Source: Weissella koreensis KCTC 3621
Lineage (GTDB): Bacteria > Bacillota > Bacilli > Lactobacillales > Lactobacillaceae
DNA: 64,000 nt
Assembly (NCBI RefSeq): GCF_000277645.1
Contig: NZ_AKGG01000004.1
Location: 50,603 to 114,602 of the forward strand
Direction: 5' to 3'
Position 1 is the stretch's first letter; each line of letters opens with the position of its first letter. The notes beneath the pieces are model-generated. The model made no database searches and was not told the origin of the DNA. It saw only the letters and a list, made by a program, of their open reading frames with translations. A program made the translations under genes and the position numbers. Positions 39,207-47,867 of the stretch are shown one piece after another.

Positions 39207-40802
39207 ATGTTATTAATTGCATTATTGGCGGTTTTATTACCGTTAATTTTACTAGCAGGTTTGAACTTTCCAGCAGCCAAAGGAATGGCGATTAGTGCAG
39301 GGGTAGTTTTGGTCACCGCGGCTATTTTTTGGAAAATGTCGGGTTTGGTTTTGCTGGCGTCAATGTTGCAAGGATTACATAAAACTTTACCAATTTTATG
39401 GATTTTATTTGGGGCTCTTTTGATGTTAGAGGTATTAAAGAAAACTGGAGCCATTCAAAGAATTAATCAAGGATTTATGCAAGTTACAACTGACCGACGC
39501 GTGTTGACCATTTTAATTGTTTATTTATTTGGTGGTCTAATTGAGGGGGTATCAGGGTTTGGAACACCGGCGATGGTGACAGCCCCGTTGATGCTAGCTT
39601 TGGGATTTAATCCTTTAGCAGCGGTAACCTTAGCTTTGGTGGGAGATTCTACATCGGCATCGTTTGGAGCAGTTGGAACCCCCTTGACTGTGGGATTGAG
39701 TAATTTGCCAGGGGGTGCAAGTTACATTCAATTGATTGGGCAAATGATTACTCGAGTGGAGTTAACGGCAGGAACTTTTGTACCAACTTTAATCATTTGG
39801 ATCTTGATCAAATTTTTTGGATCTAAAACAAATGAGACTGGCAAATTTAAGGAAATGTTGCCTTGGAGTTTGGCTTTGGGATTTAGTTATTCTTTGGTAG
39901 CCTTTATCACAGTACATTTGATTGGATATGAATTTGCTTCGATTGTGACACCGTTAGTAGTGTTAGGATTAACTTTATTATCAATTCGAATGCATTGGCT
40001 TTTGCCCGCATCGGTGTACAAAAATGCTTGGGGTACAAGCGTAGATTCAGTGCATAATAATGATAAATCAGCAAGTTCTATGCCACTATGGTTGGCATGG
40101 TTACCATATTTATTAGTAGTGATCTTACTGTTAGTCACAAGAACGGTGGAACCGATTCGATATCTATTAGACCAATATTTAGACTTATCATGGGTTCAAA
40201 TTTTAGGATTTAATGACATTAATTCAAGTTGGCAATTCTTATCATCACCAGGGACAATTTTAACGGTTGCAGCAGTGATTGGTCTGGCTTTTCAACAAAG
40301 AACTCTTAAACCTTTAATTGGTAGTGCTAAAAGTGTTCTACAAGGTATGAAGTTGACAGGCTTTACGTTGGCGGTGACATTAATGATGGTCCAAATTTTC
40401 AGTAATTCTGGATTAAATCAAGGCGACTTAGCAAGTATGCCGACGTATATTGCCAAGTCGATTGCTGAAATTTTGGCTCCAGTTTGGCCGTTTGTTGCTC
40501 CATTATTGGGAGAATTAGGCTCATTTATTACTGGGAGTGCGACAGTCTCAACGTTGACTTTTGCACCCATTCAAGCAAACGTGGCTCAACAAGCAGGTTT
40601 AAATGGTCAGTTGATCATGGCATTACAAGTAATTGGTGCCGCAGCTGGTAATATGATTTGTGTGCATAATATTGTTGCTGCCAGTGCCGTTGTTGGCTTA
40701 TCTGGAAAAGAAGGTCAAATTTTACGTAGAACGGCGATACCAGCTTTAGTTTATTGGTTGTTGTTGGGATTGACTGGCGCGATCTGGTTAATTTTTATTT
40801 AA
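39207..40802 (+). CDS. lctP: Lactate permease, LctP family
   Basis: Polytopic membrane protein of 531 aa with about 12-14 hydrophobic segments, a proton symporter for lactate (and related 2-hydroxy acids). Signature stretches are GGLIEGVSGFGTPAMVTAPL, GDSTSASFGAVGTPLTVGL and GELGSFITGSATVSTLTFAP. The last is GAAAGNMICVHNIVAASAV. GGAGG stands 8 nt before the ATG. It is single and divergent from the reductase, with its own terminator. In a lactate producer it may serve export or later reuse. Confidence 0.92.
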   Translation: MLLIALLAVLLPLILLAGLNFPAAKGMAISAGVVLVTAAIFWKMSGLVLLASMLQGLHKTLPILWILFGALLMLEVLKKTGAIQRINQGFMQVTTDRRVLTILIVYLFGGLIEGVSGFGTPAMVTAPLMLALGFNPLAAVTLALVGDSTSASFGAVGTPLTVGLSNLPGGASYIQLIGQMITRVELTAGTFVPTLIIWILIKFFGSKTNETGKFKEMLPWSLALGFSYSLVAFITVHLIGYEFASIVTPLVVLGLTLLSIRMHWLLPASVYKNAWGTSVDSVHNNDKSASSMPLWLAWLPYLLVVILLLVTRTVEPIRYLLDQYLDLSWVQILGFNDINSSWQFLSSPGTILTVAAVIGLAFQQRTLKPLIGSAKSVLQGMKLTGFTLAVTLMMVQIFSNSGLNQGDLASMPTYIAKSIAEILAPVWPFVAPLLGELGSFITGSATVSTLTFAPIQANVAQQAGLNGQLIMALQVIGAAAGNMICVHNIVAASAVVGLSGKEGQILRRTAIPALVYWLLLGLTGAIWLIFI

Positions 40803-40828
40803 TTTAAATTAGATAAAATAAATTTAAA

Positions 40829-40864
40829 GGGGCTAGGATGCTTTGCGTCCTGGTCTCTTTTTAA
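40829..40864 (+). terminator. Terminator after lactate permease
   Basis: A 12-bp stem with G-U pairs (40829-40840 with 40846-40857) is followed by a T tract. Confidence 0.75.
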
Positions 40865-40883
40865 AATCAACGATGATTCACCG

Positions 40884-40892
40884 TGATATAAT
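40884..40892 (+). promoter_or_regulatory. Extended -10 promoter of the glycosyltransferase pair
   Basis: TGATATAAT at 40884-40892 fits an extended -10 element, 118 nt before the first gene of the pair. Confidence 0.4.
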
Positions 40893-41009
40893 TAAATTTG
40901 GAAAATAACGTAATAAAATGAACGACCATTGGCGATTTTGATCCAGTGATGACGTTGATATTTGTTATAAGATGGGAAATAAAAAATAGTAATAAACGGG
41001 GAGAAACCG

Positions 41010-42590
41010 ATGATTTTTCATATCAATGCAACTTTGCCCGCTAAAAAATCAGGAATTGAGCATGCCGAATTAAAACGAATTCGTTTGTTTGAAAAAAACA
41101 AAATCAAACAAAAATTAGTGTTACGGGAATGGGACCCGAATTTACATGCACAAGCTAGGAAAGAACATTTAAGTGATGATCAATTATTAAATTTATTTGA
41201 TTATTTTCAGGGAACATTGGTGGTTGATCCAAAACATATAACTTTGCATGATGTGGATTTTGGATTGCCGAATTTGAAATTTGCCCATGAAGAAAAAAAA
41301 CATCGGTATTTAGTTTTTCATCAAGAACGTCTTTTAGCACGGGTAAATTATGATCAGACGGATAATGAACGCGTTAAATCGGTGGAATGGTTTGATGGGT
41401 GGAATAATTTATATCAAGTGAAACATTATGATGAGCGTGGTTTTGTTTCTTTAGTCCAGTGGTATACCCCTGATAATAAAATTCATCAAGAGGTTTGGTT
41501 GGATTTACAAGGGCGTCCGGTGCTAGAAAATAGTTATAAACATACCATGCAAAATGGGGATCGATTAGTAAAAACAGCTTGGTTGCTAAGGCATGCAGGT
41601 GAGATCCGTCAATTTGATACGCTGGATGAATTGATGACGCACTTTTTAAATTTAATCAATCGTGAATATTATCAAATTGCGCGACCCAATATTTTTATTT
41701 TAGATCGATCCCATTTAGGAGATGCTGGATTGTTGAAATTAGATTTGCCAGCTTATCGTGTGCTACACATGCATAATGCCCATACTAGTAACGCGCAAAA
41801 GCCGATGGAAGCTAGTTTAAATAACCACTATGAATATGCATTGTATAATTTATCAGCCTACGATGCCGTTGTTTCAGCAACACCACAACAGACCAATGAT
41901 CTCATGGCTCGTTTTCAACCACAAAGTAATTTATTTACTATTCCAGTTGGAATTGTGGATCAGAATTTGTTAGATCAACCCAAGGTTCCGGTACAAGCCC
42001 GAACTTTTGGGAAAATGGTAGTTTTTGCACGGATTGCAAATGAAAAGCAATTAGATGATTTGGTAAGGGCTGTGTCCTTGGCGCATCAAAGTATACCGGA
42101 ATTAACGTTAGATATTTATGGGTACGCTGACCCGACTGATAACTATGCTGCTCGGCGCGCAATTGAACAGATCATTACTTCTGATAAATTAGAGCGGGTG
42201 GTCACTTTCCACGGTTATACAGAAGAAATTGATCAAGTTGAAAATCATGCGATGTTGTATGGCTTAACTTCACGGATGGAAGGCTTCAACTTAGCACTGA
42301 TGGAAGCAATTTCACATGGCTTGATTGGGATAACTTACGATGTTAATTATGGCCCTAATGAGATTATTCAAGATCAAGTGAATGGACGCATCGTAGAGTA
42401 TGGTAACTATGAGGCTTTGGCCGAAGCTATCGTTAAAATACTTCAATCATCAGCATTAATAGAGAAATATTCAGTAGGAGCATATGCTTCTGCACAACGG
42501 TATTCGGAAAAAAATGTGATGCAAGCCTGGCAAAAATTATTTGATGCTGCTCAAGTACAGTGGGATCAAATGCAAAAGGTTAATAGATAA
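41010..42590 (+). CDS. GT4 glycosyltransferase, TagE-like, first copy
   Basis: A 526-aa glycosyltransferase of the GT-B fold resembling poly(glycerol-phosphate) alpha-glucosyltransferases and GtfA-type enzymes. The N-terminal half (about 1-210) has the mixed beta region typical of TagE proteins (DUF1975). The catalytic GT4 part (about 230-515) has LHMHNAHTSNAQ, the VFARIANEKQLDDLVRA donor-site entry, and the E-x7-E pair Glu424/Glu432 in EGFNLALMEA. GGGGAG precedes the ATG. It is followed by a paralogue after 13 nt. It probably decorates teichoic acid or a surface protein; the acceptor is not known. Confidence 0.85.
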   Translation: MIFHINATLPAKKSGIEHAELKRIRLFEKNKIKQKLVLREWDPNLHAQARKEHLSDDQLLNLFDYFQGTLVVDPKHITLHDVDFGLPNLKFAHEEKKHRYLVFHQERLLARVNYDQTDNERVKSVEWFDGWNNLYQVKHYDERGFVSLVQWYTPDNKIHQEVWLDLQGRPVLENSYKHTMQNGDRLVKTAWLLRHAGEIRQFDTLDELMTHFLNLINREYYQIARPNIFILDRSHLGDAGLLKLDLPAYRVLHMHNAHTSNAQKPMEASLNNHYEYALYNLSAYDAVVSATPQQTNDLMARFQPQSNLFTIPVGIVDQNLLDQPKVPVQARTFGKMVVFARIANEKQLDDLVRAVSLAHQSIPELTLDIYGYADPTDNYAARRAIEQIITSDKLERVVTFHGYTEEIDQVENHAMLYGLTSRMEGFNLALMEAISHGLIGITYDVNYGPNEIIQDQVNGRIVEYGNYEALAEAIVKILQSSALIEKYSVGAYASAQRYSEKNVMQAWQKLFDAAQVQWDQMQKVNR

Positions 42591-42603
42591 GGGGCTGCAA
42601 CTA

Positions 42604-44127
42604 ATGAATTATTTTATTAATGAAAATATTTTTGCCTTTAACTCGGGAACGGAGCATTCACAAGCACGACGGGTAAAGATGCTAAATCAAAAAGGTGTGA
42701 AAAGTAAGTTTGTTACGCGCCAGTATAATCGTTACTTAGATCGTGATCGCCATAATTTGGATTTAGATTTAAGTCAAATTATTAATATGTATGATTTTTT
42801 TCAAGGAACATTGTTACGAAAACGGCAGCCTCAAAGTTTACGAACCTTACCCAGTTTGCCTATGCAAAGCTATCATGTAGAGAGCCCATCACCAAATTAT
42901 TCCTTAGTAAAGAAAAGTGGTCGGCAAATAGCTAGGATTAATGTTTTACCAGCCACGGTAGGATTAGTCGGTGAAATTTTATATAATGATCGGGCAGATA
43001 ATATTACATTACGGGAAAATTGGGATTGGCGAGGTTTTTGTTCATCGGTTGATCGATTTATGCCAAATGGACAATTAAGTAGTCGACAGTTTTTGAATTT
43101 GGATGGAGAACCGGTCTTAGAAGTTACATATATGTTGATAGAAAATCAAGTTAAACCAACTTTATGGCATTTGATTAAATATCAGGGCCGTGATTATCGG
43201 TTCAAGACAGAAAATGAATTATTTGTTTTCTTCTTAAATGAATTAGGACGGTTAGATGCAACGGCTGACTTCATTTCAGAACGAAGATCAATGGATATTT
43301 CGGTAGCACAAACGATAACTGCTAATCATAAGATAGCCATTGTACATGAAATGCATACGCCAGATGTTAATCATCCATTACAAGGTGATTTATATCAAAG
43401 TCATCATTCATTGTTTGAGGTAGTAGGGCCACGGTTTGATTTGATTTTAACAGCTACTAAAGCACAAAAAGATGATTTAAAACGACGTTATCCTAAATTG
43501 AAGTTTGATGTCATTAATGACACGACCCTTTTTGAAGCGGACTTGGTACTAGACCAATCAAATTCTCGTATCAGTAATCATTTATTGTGGCTGGGTCGAA
43601 TTAGTCCTGAAAAGAATCCTGCTGGTGCTTTAGAATTATTGAAGCAATTGAGAACACAAGTTCCGGATGCAACGCTGGAATTTATGGGTTATGCGCAAAA
43701 TGCTGAATATTTAGAAAAATTCAAAAACCTAATTATTCAAATGGGCTTAGGACAGGTTGTCTTTATTACGCCATATGGCTCACAGGAGCAAGTTCGAGCG
43801 GCCTTGCAACGTGCTAGCTTATTAATTAGCACATCGTCCAGTGAGGGGCAAGGAATGCAACTGATCGAAGGTTTGGCTCATGGATTACCATTAGTAGTGG
43901 TAGAAAATCATTATACGACCCAAGATGATGCTATAATCACCGATGGAGAAAATGGATTGGTGATTGATTTGCATCAACCGCAGCGATGGGTGCCAGACAT
44001 CAGTCAAATTTTAGGGGATGAAGCTACGTGGTCACGGATGCATCAACAGAGTTACCGAAAAGCCCAGGCTTTTACTGTGACGGCTAGTTATCAGAACTGG
44101 GAAATGATTCAAGGAAGATTGAATTAG
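42604..44127 (+). CDS. GT4 glycosyltransferase, TagE-like, second copy
   Basis: A 507-aa paralogue of the preceding gene with the same order of parts. The N terminus NYFINENIFAFNSGTEHSQ aligns with FHINATLPAKKSGIEHAE of the first copy. The catalytic region has LLWLGRISPEKNPAGALELL and the E-x7-E pair Glu414/Glu422 in EGQGMQLIEGL. ATG 42604 follows AAGGGG (42588-42593). The two proteins have diverged strongly, which suggests separate roles or a hetero-complex rather than a recent duplication. A terminator follows. Confidence 0.85.
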   Translation: MNYFINENIFAFNSGTEHSQARRVKMLNQKGVKSKFVTRQYNRYLDRDRHNLDLDLSQIINMYDFFQGTLLRKRQPQSLRTLPSLPMQSYHVESPSPNYSLVKKSGRQIARINVLPATVGLVGEILYNDRADNITLRENWDWRGFCSSVDRFMPNGQLSSRQFLNLDGEPVLEVTYMLIENQVKPTLWHLIKYQGRDYRFKTENELFVFFLNELGRLDATADFISERRSMDISVAQTITANHKIAIVHEMHTPDVNHPLQGDLYQSHHSLFEVVGPRFDLILTATKAQKDDLKRRYPKLKFDVINDTTLFEADLVLDQSNSRISNHLLWLGRISPEKNPAGALELLKQLRTQVPDATLEFMGYAQNAEYLEKFKNLIIQMGLGQVVFITPYGSQEQVRAALQRASLLISTSSSEGQGMQLIEGLAHGLPLVVVENHYTTQDDAIITDGENGLVIDLHQPQRWVPDISQILGDEATWSRMHQQSYRKAQAFTVTASYQNWEMIQGRLN

Positions 44128-44140
44128 TAATAGAAAATAA

Positions 44141-44206
44141 AAAAGGCCTCGAGAATGACTAATTTAACTTTATCGTTAAGTTAGATCAATTTCTGAGACC
44201 TTTTTG
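44141..44206 (+). terminator. Compound terminator after the glycosyltransferase pair
   Basis: Outer arms AAAGGCCTCGAGAA and TTCTGAGACCTTTTT enclose an inner TTTAACTT/AAGTTAG helix. Confidence 0.65.
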
Positions 44207-44213
44207 TATATTA

Positions 44214-44284
44214 AGGTAGTGACCGGAATCGAACCGGCGATCACGGTTTTGCAGACCGATGCCTTACCGCTTGGCTACACTACC
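44214..44284 (-). tRNA. tRNA-Cys (anticodon GCA)
   Basis: A 71-nt cloverleaf on the minus strand. The acceptor GGTAGTG pairs with CACTACC, the anticodon loop is CTGCAAA, the T-loop is TTCGATT, and the discriminator is U as expected for Cys. It points away from the other tRNAs. Confidence 0.93.
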
Positions 44285-44484
44285 AAAATTACTAGCAACA
44301 ATCTAACATTATACTTTAGATTTAAAATAAATTCAATGTTTATGATAGTTAAGTGGTATACTTTATAGCAGTGATATTTATGGTGAAAAAAGAAAATATA
44401 AAAACTTTGTCAAAAAGGGTTGCCAATATCGAAAATATCTTGTATACTTATTTTTGTTGTTGCGGTTGTAACAATTTAAAAAAT

Positions 44485-44557
44485 GGACGTTTAGCTCAGC
44501 TGGGAGAGCACCTGCCTTACAAGCAGGGGGTCACAGGTTCGATCCCTGTAACGTCCA
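44485..44557 (+). tRNA. tRNA-Val (anticodon TAC)
   Basis: 73 nt; acceptor GGACGTT with AACGTCC, anticodon loop CTTACAA, T-loop TTCGATC, discriminator A. Confidence 0.95.
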
Positions 44558-44559
44558 TT

Positions 44560-44633
44560 GGTCGCATGGTCTAGTTGGCTAGGACGCCTGCCTGTCACGC
44601 AGGAGATCACGGGTTCGAACCCCGTTGTGACCG
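44560..44633 (+). tRNA. tRNA-Asp (anticodon GTC)
   Basis: 74 nt; acceptor GGTCGCA with TGTGACC (one G-U), anticodon loop CTGTCAC, T-loop TTCGAAC, discriminator G. Confidence 0.95.
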
Positions 44634-44641
44634 TTTTTAAT

Positions 44642-44714
44642 GGCTCGGTAGCTCAGTTGGTAGAGCATACGATTGAAGCTCGTAGTGTCGGGGGTTCGAT
44701 TCCCTCCCGCGCCA
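44642..44714 (+). tRNA. tRNA-Phe (anticodon GAA)
   Basis: 73 nt; anticodon loop TTGAAGC, T-loop TTCGATT, discriminator A. The acceptor stem GGCTCGG/CCGCGCC has a U-C mismatch at the fourth pair. Confidence 0.93.
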
Positions 44715-44746
44715 TTTGGGATGTTAAGTTCCATTAAGAAATAAAT

Positions 44747-44817
44747 AGGGATATAGTATAACGGTAGTACGACGGTCTCCAAAACCGCTGGTGTGGGTTC
44801 GATTCCCTCTATCCCTG
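44747..44817 (+). tRNA. tRNA-Trp (anticodon CCA)
   Basis: 71 nt; acceptor AGGGATA with TATCCCT, anticodon loop CTCCAAA, T-loop TTCGATT, discriminator G. Confidence 0.95.
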
Positions 44818-44828
44818 CTTGATATAAT

Positions 44829-44902
44829 GGCGGATGTGGTGAAGTGGTTAACACATCGGTTTGTGGTACCGACATGCGTGGGTTCGATTCCCATCATCCG
44901 CC
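44829..44902 (+). tRNA. tRNA-His (anticodon GTG)
   Basis: Acceptor GCGGATG (44830-44836) with CATCCGC, the extra G-1 at 44829 and the discriminator C at 44902 that are His identity marks. The anticodon is GTG. Confidence 0.95.
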
Positions 44903-44954
44903 CTCGAGATTTATTTCTCAGTATATATCTCGATTACGTTTTAACGTAGTCATT

Positions 44955-45038
44955 GCCGTTGTGGCGGAATAGGTAGACGCGCGGGACTCAAAATCCCGTT
45001 CTCGCAAGAGAGTGTGGGTTCGATTCCCACCGACGGCA
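44955..45038 (+). tRNA. tRNA-Leu (anticodon CAA)
   Basis: 84 nt with a long variable arm (CTCGCAAGAG). Acceptor GCCGTTG with CGACGGC, anticodon loop CTCAAAA, discriminator A. It reads the TTG codon, which these genes use heavily. Confidence 0.95.
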
Positions 45039-45049
45039 TAATTAATAAA

Positions 45050-45098
45050 GGCTGTATGTTCAAAGATGTTTAACATCTTAAGACATGCGGCTTTTTTT
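45050..45098 (+). terminator. Terminator of the tRNA cluster
   Basis: An outer stem of about 10 bp (45051-45060 with 45082-45091) and an inner AAGATG/CATCTT stem are followed by seven T. Confidence 0.75.
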
Positions 45099-45198
45099 AT
45101 AAATTAAAGTCTGGATTTAAAACAAAACAAGGTAAGATAGTATTGGCTTTTCAGACGATTTTTAACGAACTAGAATGCGGAAAATTAACATATATTCA

Positions 45199-45227
45199 TT
45201 GACGATTAGCTAAAAAAAGGGTAAGAT
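45199..45227 (+). promoter_or_regulatory. rplM-rpsI promoter
   Basis: TTGACG (45199-45204) and TAAGAT (45222-45227) are 17 nt apart. The start site is near 45234, which leaves a leader of about 94 nt. Confidence 0.7.
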
Positions 45228-45243
45228 AGTCGTTGGTATTGTT

Positions 45244-45273
45244 TACCATGCCACATTTGGGAATGTCCTGGTA
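45244..45273 (+). ncRNA. Probable L13 leader RNA
   Basis: TACCA (45244-45248) pairs with TGGTA (45269-45273), and an inner ACATT/AATGT stem has a TGGG loop. It lies at the start of the rplM leader. An L13 leader motif is known before rplM in Firmicutes and is thought to bind the L13 protein. Family membership is inferred from position and shape. Confidence 0.5.
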
Positions 45274-45327
45274 CGACTTTTTATTATTGGTAATGTTAAA
45301 CAAACAGAATTATTGGAGGAAATTTCC

Positions 45328-45771
45328 ATGCGCACAACTTATATGGCAAAGCCAGGTGAGATCGATCGTAAGTGGTATATCGTTGATGCTACTGACGTAC
45401 CTTTGGGTCGTTTATCAACGGTCGTTGCATCAATCTTACGTGGTAAGAACAAGCCTACTTTCACACCACACATCGATACCGGAGATAACGTTATTGTTAT
45501 CAACGCGTCAAAAATTGCTTTGACTGGTAAGAAAGCTACTGACAAGATTTACTATCACCACTCAAACCACCCTGGTGGATTGAAGGAACGTCAAGCTGGT
45601 GACTTACGTGAAAAGAACCCACAACACTTAATTGAACTTTCAGTTCAAGGAATGTTGCCAAAGGGAACTCTTGGTCACCAACAAGCTTTGAAGCTTCACG
45701 TCTTTGCTGATGCAAATCACAATCACGAAGCACAAAAGCCTGAATTGTTGGATATCAACAGCTTAATCTAA
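45328..45771 (+). CDS. rplM: 50S ribosomal protein L13
   Basis: Large-subunit assembly protein of 147 aa. [21 protein letters not shown] and [20 protein letters not shown] are family hallmarks, as is GMLPKGTLG near residue 115. GGAGGAAA precedes ATG 45328, and an in-frame TTG at 45313 lies on the ribosome site. It is co-transcribed with rpsI 24 nt downstream. In most Firmicutes the pair follows truA; here it follows a tRNA cluster. Confidence 0.97.
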   Translation: MRTTYMAKPGEIDRKWYIVDATDVPLGRLSTVVASILRGKNKPTFTPHIDTGDNVIVINASKIALTGKKATDKIYYHHSNHPGGLKERQAGDLREKNPQHLIELSVQGMLPKGTLGHQQALKLHVFADANHNHEAQKPELLDINSLI

Positions 45772-45795
45772 ACTAGCAGAGAGGAGAAATAAGTT

Positions 45796-46188
45796 ATGTC
45801 TACTGTACAATATTACGGAACTGGTCGTCGTAAGAACTCTGTTGCCCGTGTACGTTTAGTACCTGGAACTGGAGCAATTACTATCAACGGTAAGTCAGCC
45901 GAAGAGTACATTCCTTTCGCTAATTTGCGTGAGGTTATGATCCAACCATTTAACACTACTGAAACTTTGGGAAACTATGATGTTTTGGTTAACGTTAACG
46001 GTGGTGGATTCTCAGGTCAATCAGGTGCCATTCGTCATGGTATCTCACGTGCATTGTTAGAAGTTGATCCCGAATTCCGTGGAGCATTGAAGGCAGCAGG
46101 ATTGTTGACTCGTGACTCACGTATGAAGGAACGTAAGAAGCCAGGACTTAAGAAAGCCCGTAAAGCTTCACAATTCTCAAAGCGTTAA
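45796..46188 (+). CDS. rpsI: 30S ribosomal protein S9
   Basis: Small-subunit head protein of 130 aa. [16 protein letters not shown] begins it and [23 protein letters not shown] is in the middle. The basic tail ends in SKR, which reaches the P-site tRNA. GAGGAG precedes the ATG. It is the second gene of the rplM-rpsI operon. Confidence 0.97.
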   Translation: MSTVQYYGTGRRKNSVARVRLVPGTGAITINGKSAEEYIPFANLREVMIQPFNTTETLGNYDVLVNVNGGGFSGQSGAIRHGISRALLEVDPEFRGALKAAGLLTRDSRMKERKKPGLKKARKASQFSKR

Positions 46189-46213
46189 TATTTATTATCG
46201 TTTTAGAATTATT

Positions 46214-46243
46214 AAAGCACTCACTTTGGTGGGTGCTTTTTTT
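46214..46243 (+). terminator. Terminator after rpsI
   Basis: An 11-bp stem (AAAGCACTCAC with GTGGGTGCTTT) has a short TTTG loop and a T tract. A nearly identical copy is at 50579-50607. Confidence 0.85.
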
Positions 46244-46399
46244 GTCTAAAAAATTTAAAAATATAAGATAATGTGTAATATTAGGAAAACAAAAGCTGAA
46301 AAGTTATAGATAAAAGGACTATAATAACGTAGCAAATTAAAATCGCTATCGAAAATTTTGCAAAAATTGTTATTGGTATTAATAAAAAGAGGTAAAAAT

Positions 46400-46771
46400 A
46401 TGATTGATTTAAAACAAGATGCGATTGAGATGTATCGCAAACATAATAAATATATGGTGGACGCTGATATTGAGCAGTTGGGTTCTTTGCTAGATGATGA
46501 ATTTCATTTAGTTCATATGACAGGAATGGTACAAAGTAAGCAAAAATGGCTAAGTGAAATTCAAAGTGGTCAAATGCATTATTTTTCGTCAACGGAAGAA
46601 CATGTGACGATAACTGAGTTAACTGATAATCAAGCCATTTTAGTTGGTCAAAGTCAGGTTGATGCTAGTATCCATGGCTCACGTAATACGTGGCCATTGC
46701 AATTAATATTACATCTTAGTATGATTGACGGTCATTGGATGATCATGCATATCGATGCAAGTATGTACTAA
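46400..46771 (+). CDS. NTF2-like (SnoaL/DUF4440) protein
   Basis: A 123-aa protein with the cone-shaped alpha+beta NTF2 pattern: helices MYRKHNKYMVDADIEQLGSL, then strands FHLVHMTGMVQSK, and the closing LILHLSMIDGHWMIMHIDAS. Such proteins range from enzymes to binding domains, and nothing here fixes the role. ATG 46400 follows AGAGG. It is monocistronic with a terminator at 46781. Confidence 0.75.
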   Translation: MIDLKQDAIEMYRKHNKYMVDADIEQLGSLLDDEFHLVHMTGMVQSKQKWLSEIQSGQMHYFSSTEEHVTITELTDNQAILVGQSQVDASIHGSRNTWPLQLILHLSMIDGHWMIMHIDASMY

Positions 46772-46780
46772 GTAAAGAGG

Positions 46781-46816
46781 ACCAGTAATCGAAGTATAGC
46801 GATTATTGGTTTTTTA
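46781..46816 (+). terminator. Terminator after the NTF2-like gene
   Basis: ACCAGTAATCG (46781-46791) pairs with CGATTATTGGT (46800-46810), followed by a T tract. Confidence 0.85.
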
Positions 46817-46826
46817 ATTAAAAAGC

Positions 46827-46857
46827 TTGCCTTGGAGTTACTCCAAGGTTGTATACT
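46827..46857 (+). promoter_or_regulatory. MerR-type promoter and operator
   Basis: TTGCCT (46827-46832) and TATACT (46852-46857) are separated by 19 nt, the overlong spacer typical of MerR-controlled promoters. The spacer contains the palindrome CCTTGGAG-TTA-CTCCAAGG (46830-46848). No MerR gene is present in the window. The next gene downstream starts 238 nt later. Confidence 0.8.
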
Positions 46858-47094
46858 AAAATTATGGTAAAGATTTAAAGGTGTAGTTACTATAAATTAA
46901 AAATAAATTTATTAAGTTTATTGATATTTAAGTATCAGCATGATGACTTTGTGATGGTATTTATATATTTTTTTATTAATTTAATCGCGCCGCGGACATC
47001 AAAATAACCAATTACAGATAAGAATAATAATCAAATAAAGGTTAAATTTACATTGCTGTGGCGTATGGATATATAATTTAGGAGATTTTTGATA

Positions 47095-47700
47095 ATGACA
47101 AACATATTAATTATTGGTGCTAGTGGTACGGTTGGTGGCACAACACGGCGTTATTTGTTAGACAATACGGACGACCAGTTGACCTTAATGGCTCGAAATA
47201 CAAAGCGTTTAGGAAATTTGAATGTTGAGCGGGAACGTGCGATTTCTGGCAGTGTAAATGATTCAGAGGCATTAAAGTCAGCATTAGAAGGACAGGATGT
47301 CGTTTTCGCTGCTTTAAGCGGTGATTTGAAAAACATGGCCCAATCATTAGTGGCTGCAATGGATAAAGCCGATGTGAAAAGATTATTGTTCATTACTTCT
47401 ATGGGAATTTATAATGAAATTCCTGCATCAGTTGAACCTTCTGGTAATTTAGCGTCTAATCCAGTTCTACAAACTTATCGGGATGCTGCTGATGTAATTG
47501 AAGCGTCTGACTTGAATTATACGATTATTCGTCCTGGTTGGTTTGATAATGGTAACGATACTGATTATCAATTAACACATAAGGGTGAACCCTTTGGTGG
47601 ACATGATGTTTCCGTTATTAGTATTGCTGATCTAGTGATGAAACTTGCACATGATCAAAACCTAGGTTCACGTGATAGTTTAGGTATCAATAGAAAATAA
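47095..47700 (+). CDS. NAD(P)-binding atypical SDR protein
   Basis: A 201-aa Rossmann-fold protein of the NmrA/YwnB type. NILIIGASGTVGGTTRRYL is the dinucleotide site, and FITSMGIYNE and NYTIIRPGWFDNG mark the core. It lacks a convincing YxxxK catalytic pair, so it may be a redox sensor or a reductase with a different mechanism. ATG 47095 follows AGGAGA (47080-47085). It is the first gene after the MerR-type promoter, with a 238-nt stretch (46858-47094) that contains no gene I can support. Confidence 0.8.
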   Translation: MTNILIIGASGTVGGTTRRYLLDNTDDQLTLMARNTKRLGNLNVERERAISGSVNDSEALKSALEGQDVVFAALSGDLKNMAQSLVAAMDKADVKRLLFITSMGIYNEIPASVEPSGNLASNPVLQTYRDAADVIEASDLNYTIIRPGWFDNGNDTDYQLTHKGEPFGGHDVSVISIADLVMKLAHDQNLGSRDSLGINRK

Positions 47701-47867
47701 GCAACTTAGATATAAGGATACTTTTTATATTAAATATCATGTTTAAATTACTTTTTAATTTAAAATTTTTTGGTATAATTTGGATAAATGAAAAAATGCA
47801 CATAAAATTTGAAAGGAATTGAACACCGTATAATTATATTTGTTCGGCCGTTCTAGGTATAATATTT

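Noticed and set aside
44353..44574. 73-aa frame ending in the tRNA cluster
   Set aside because: Its 3' third is tRNA-Val sequence, and the product has no coherent pattern.
44579..44875. 98-aa minus-strand frame
   Set aside because: It is the reverse complement of four tRNA genes, a common false call.
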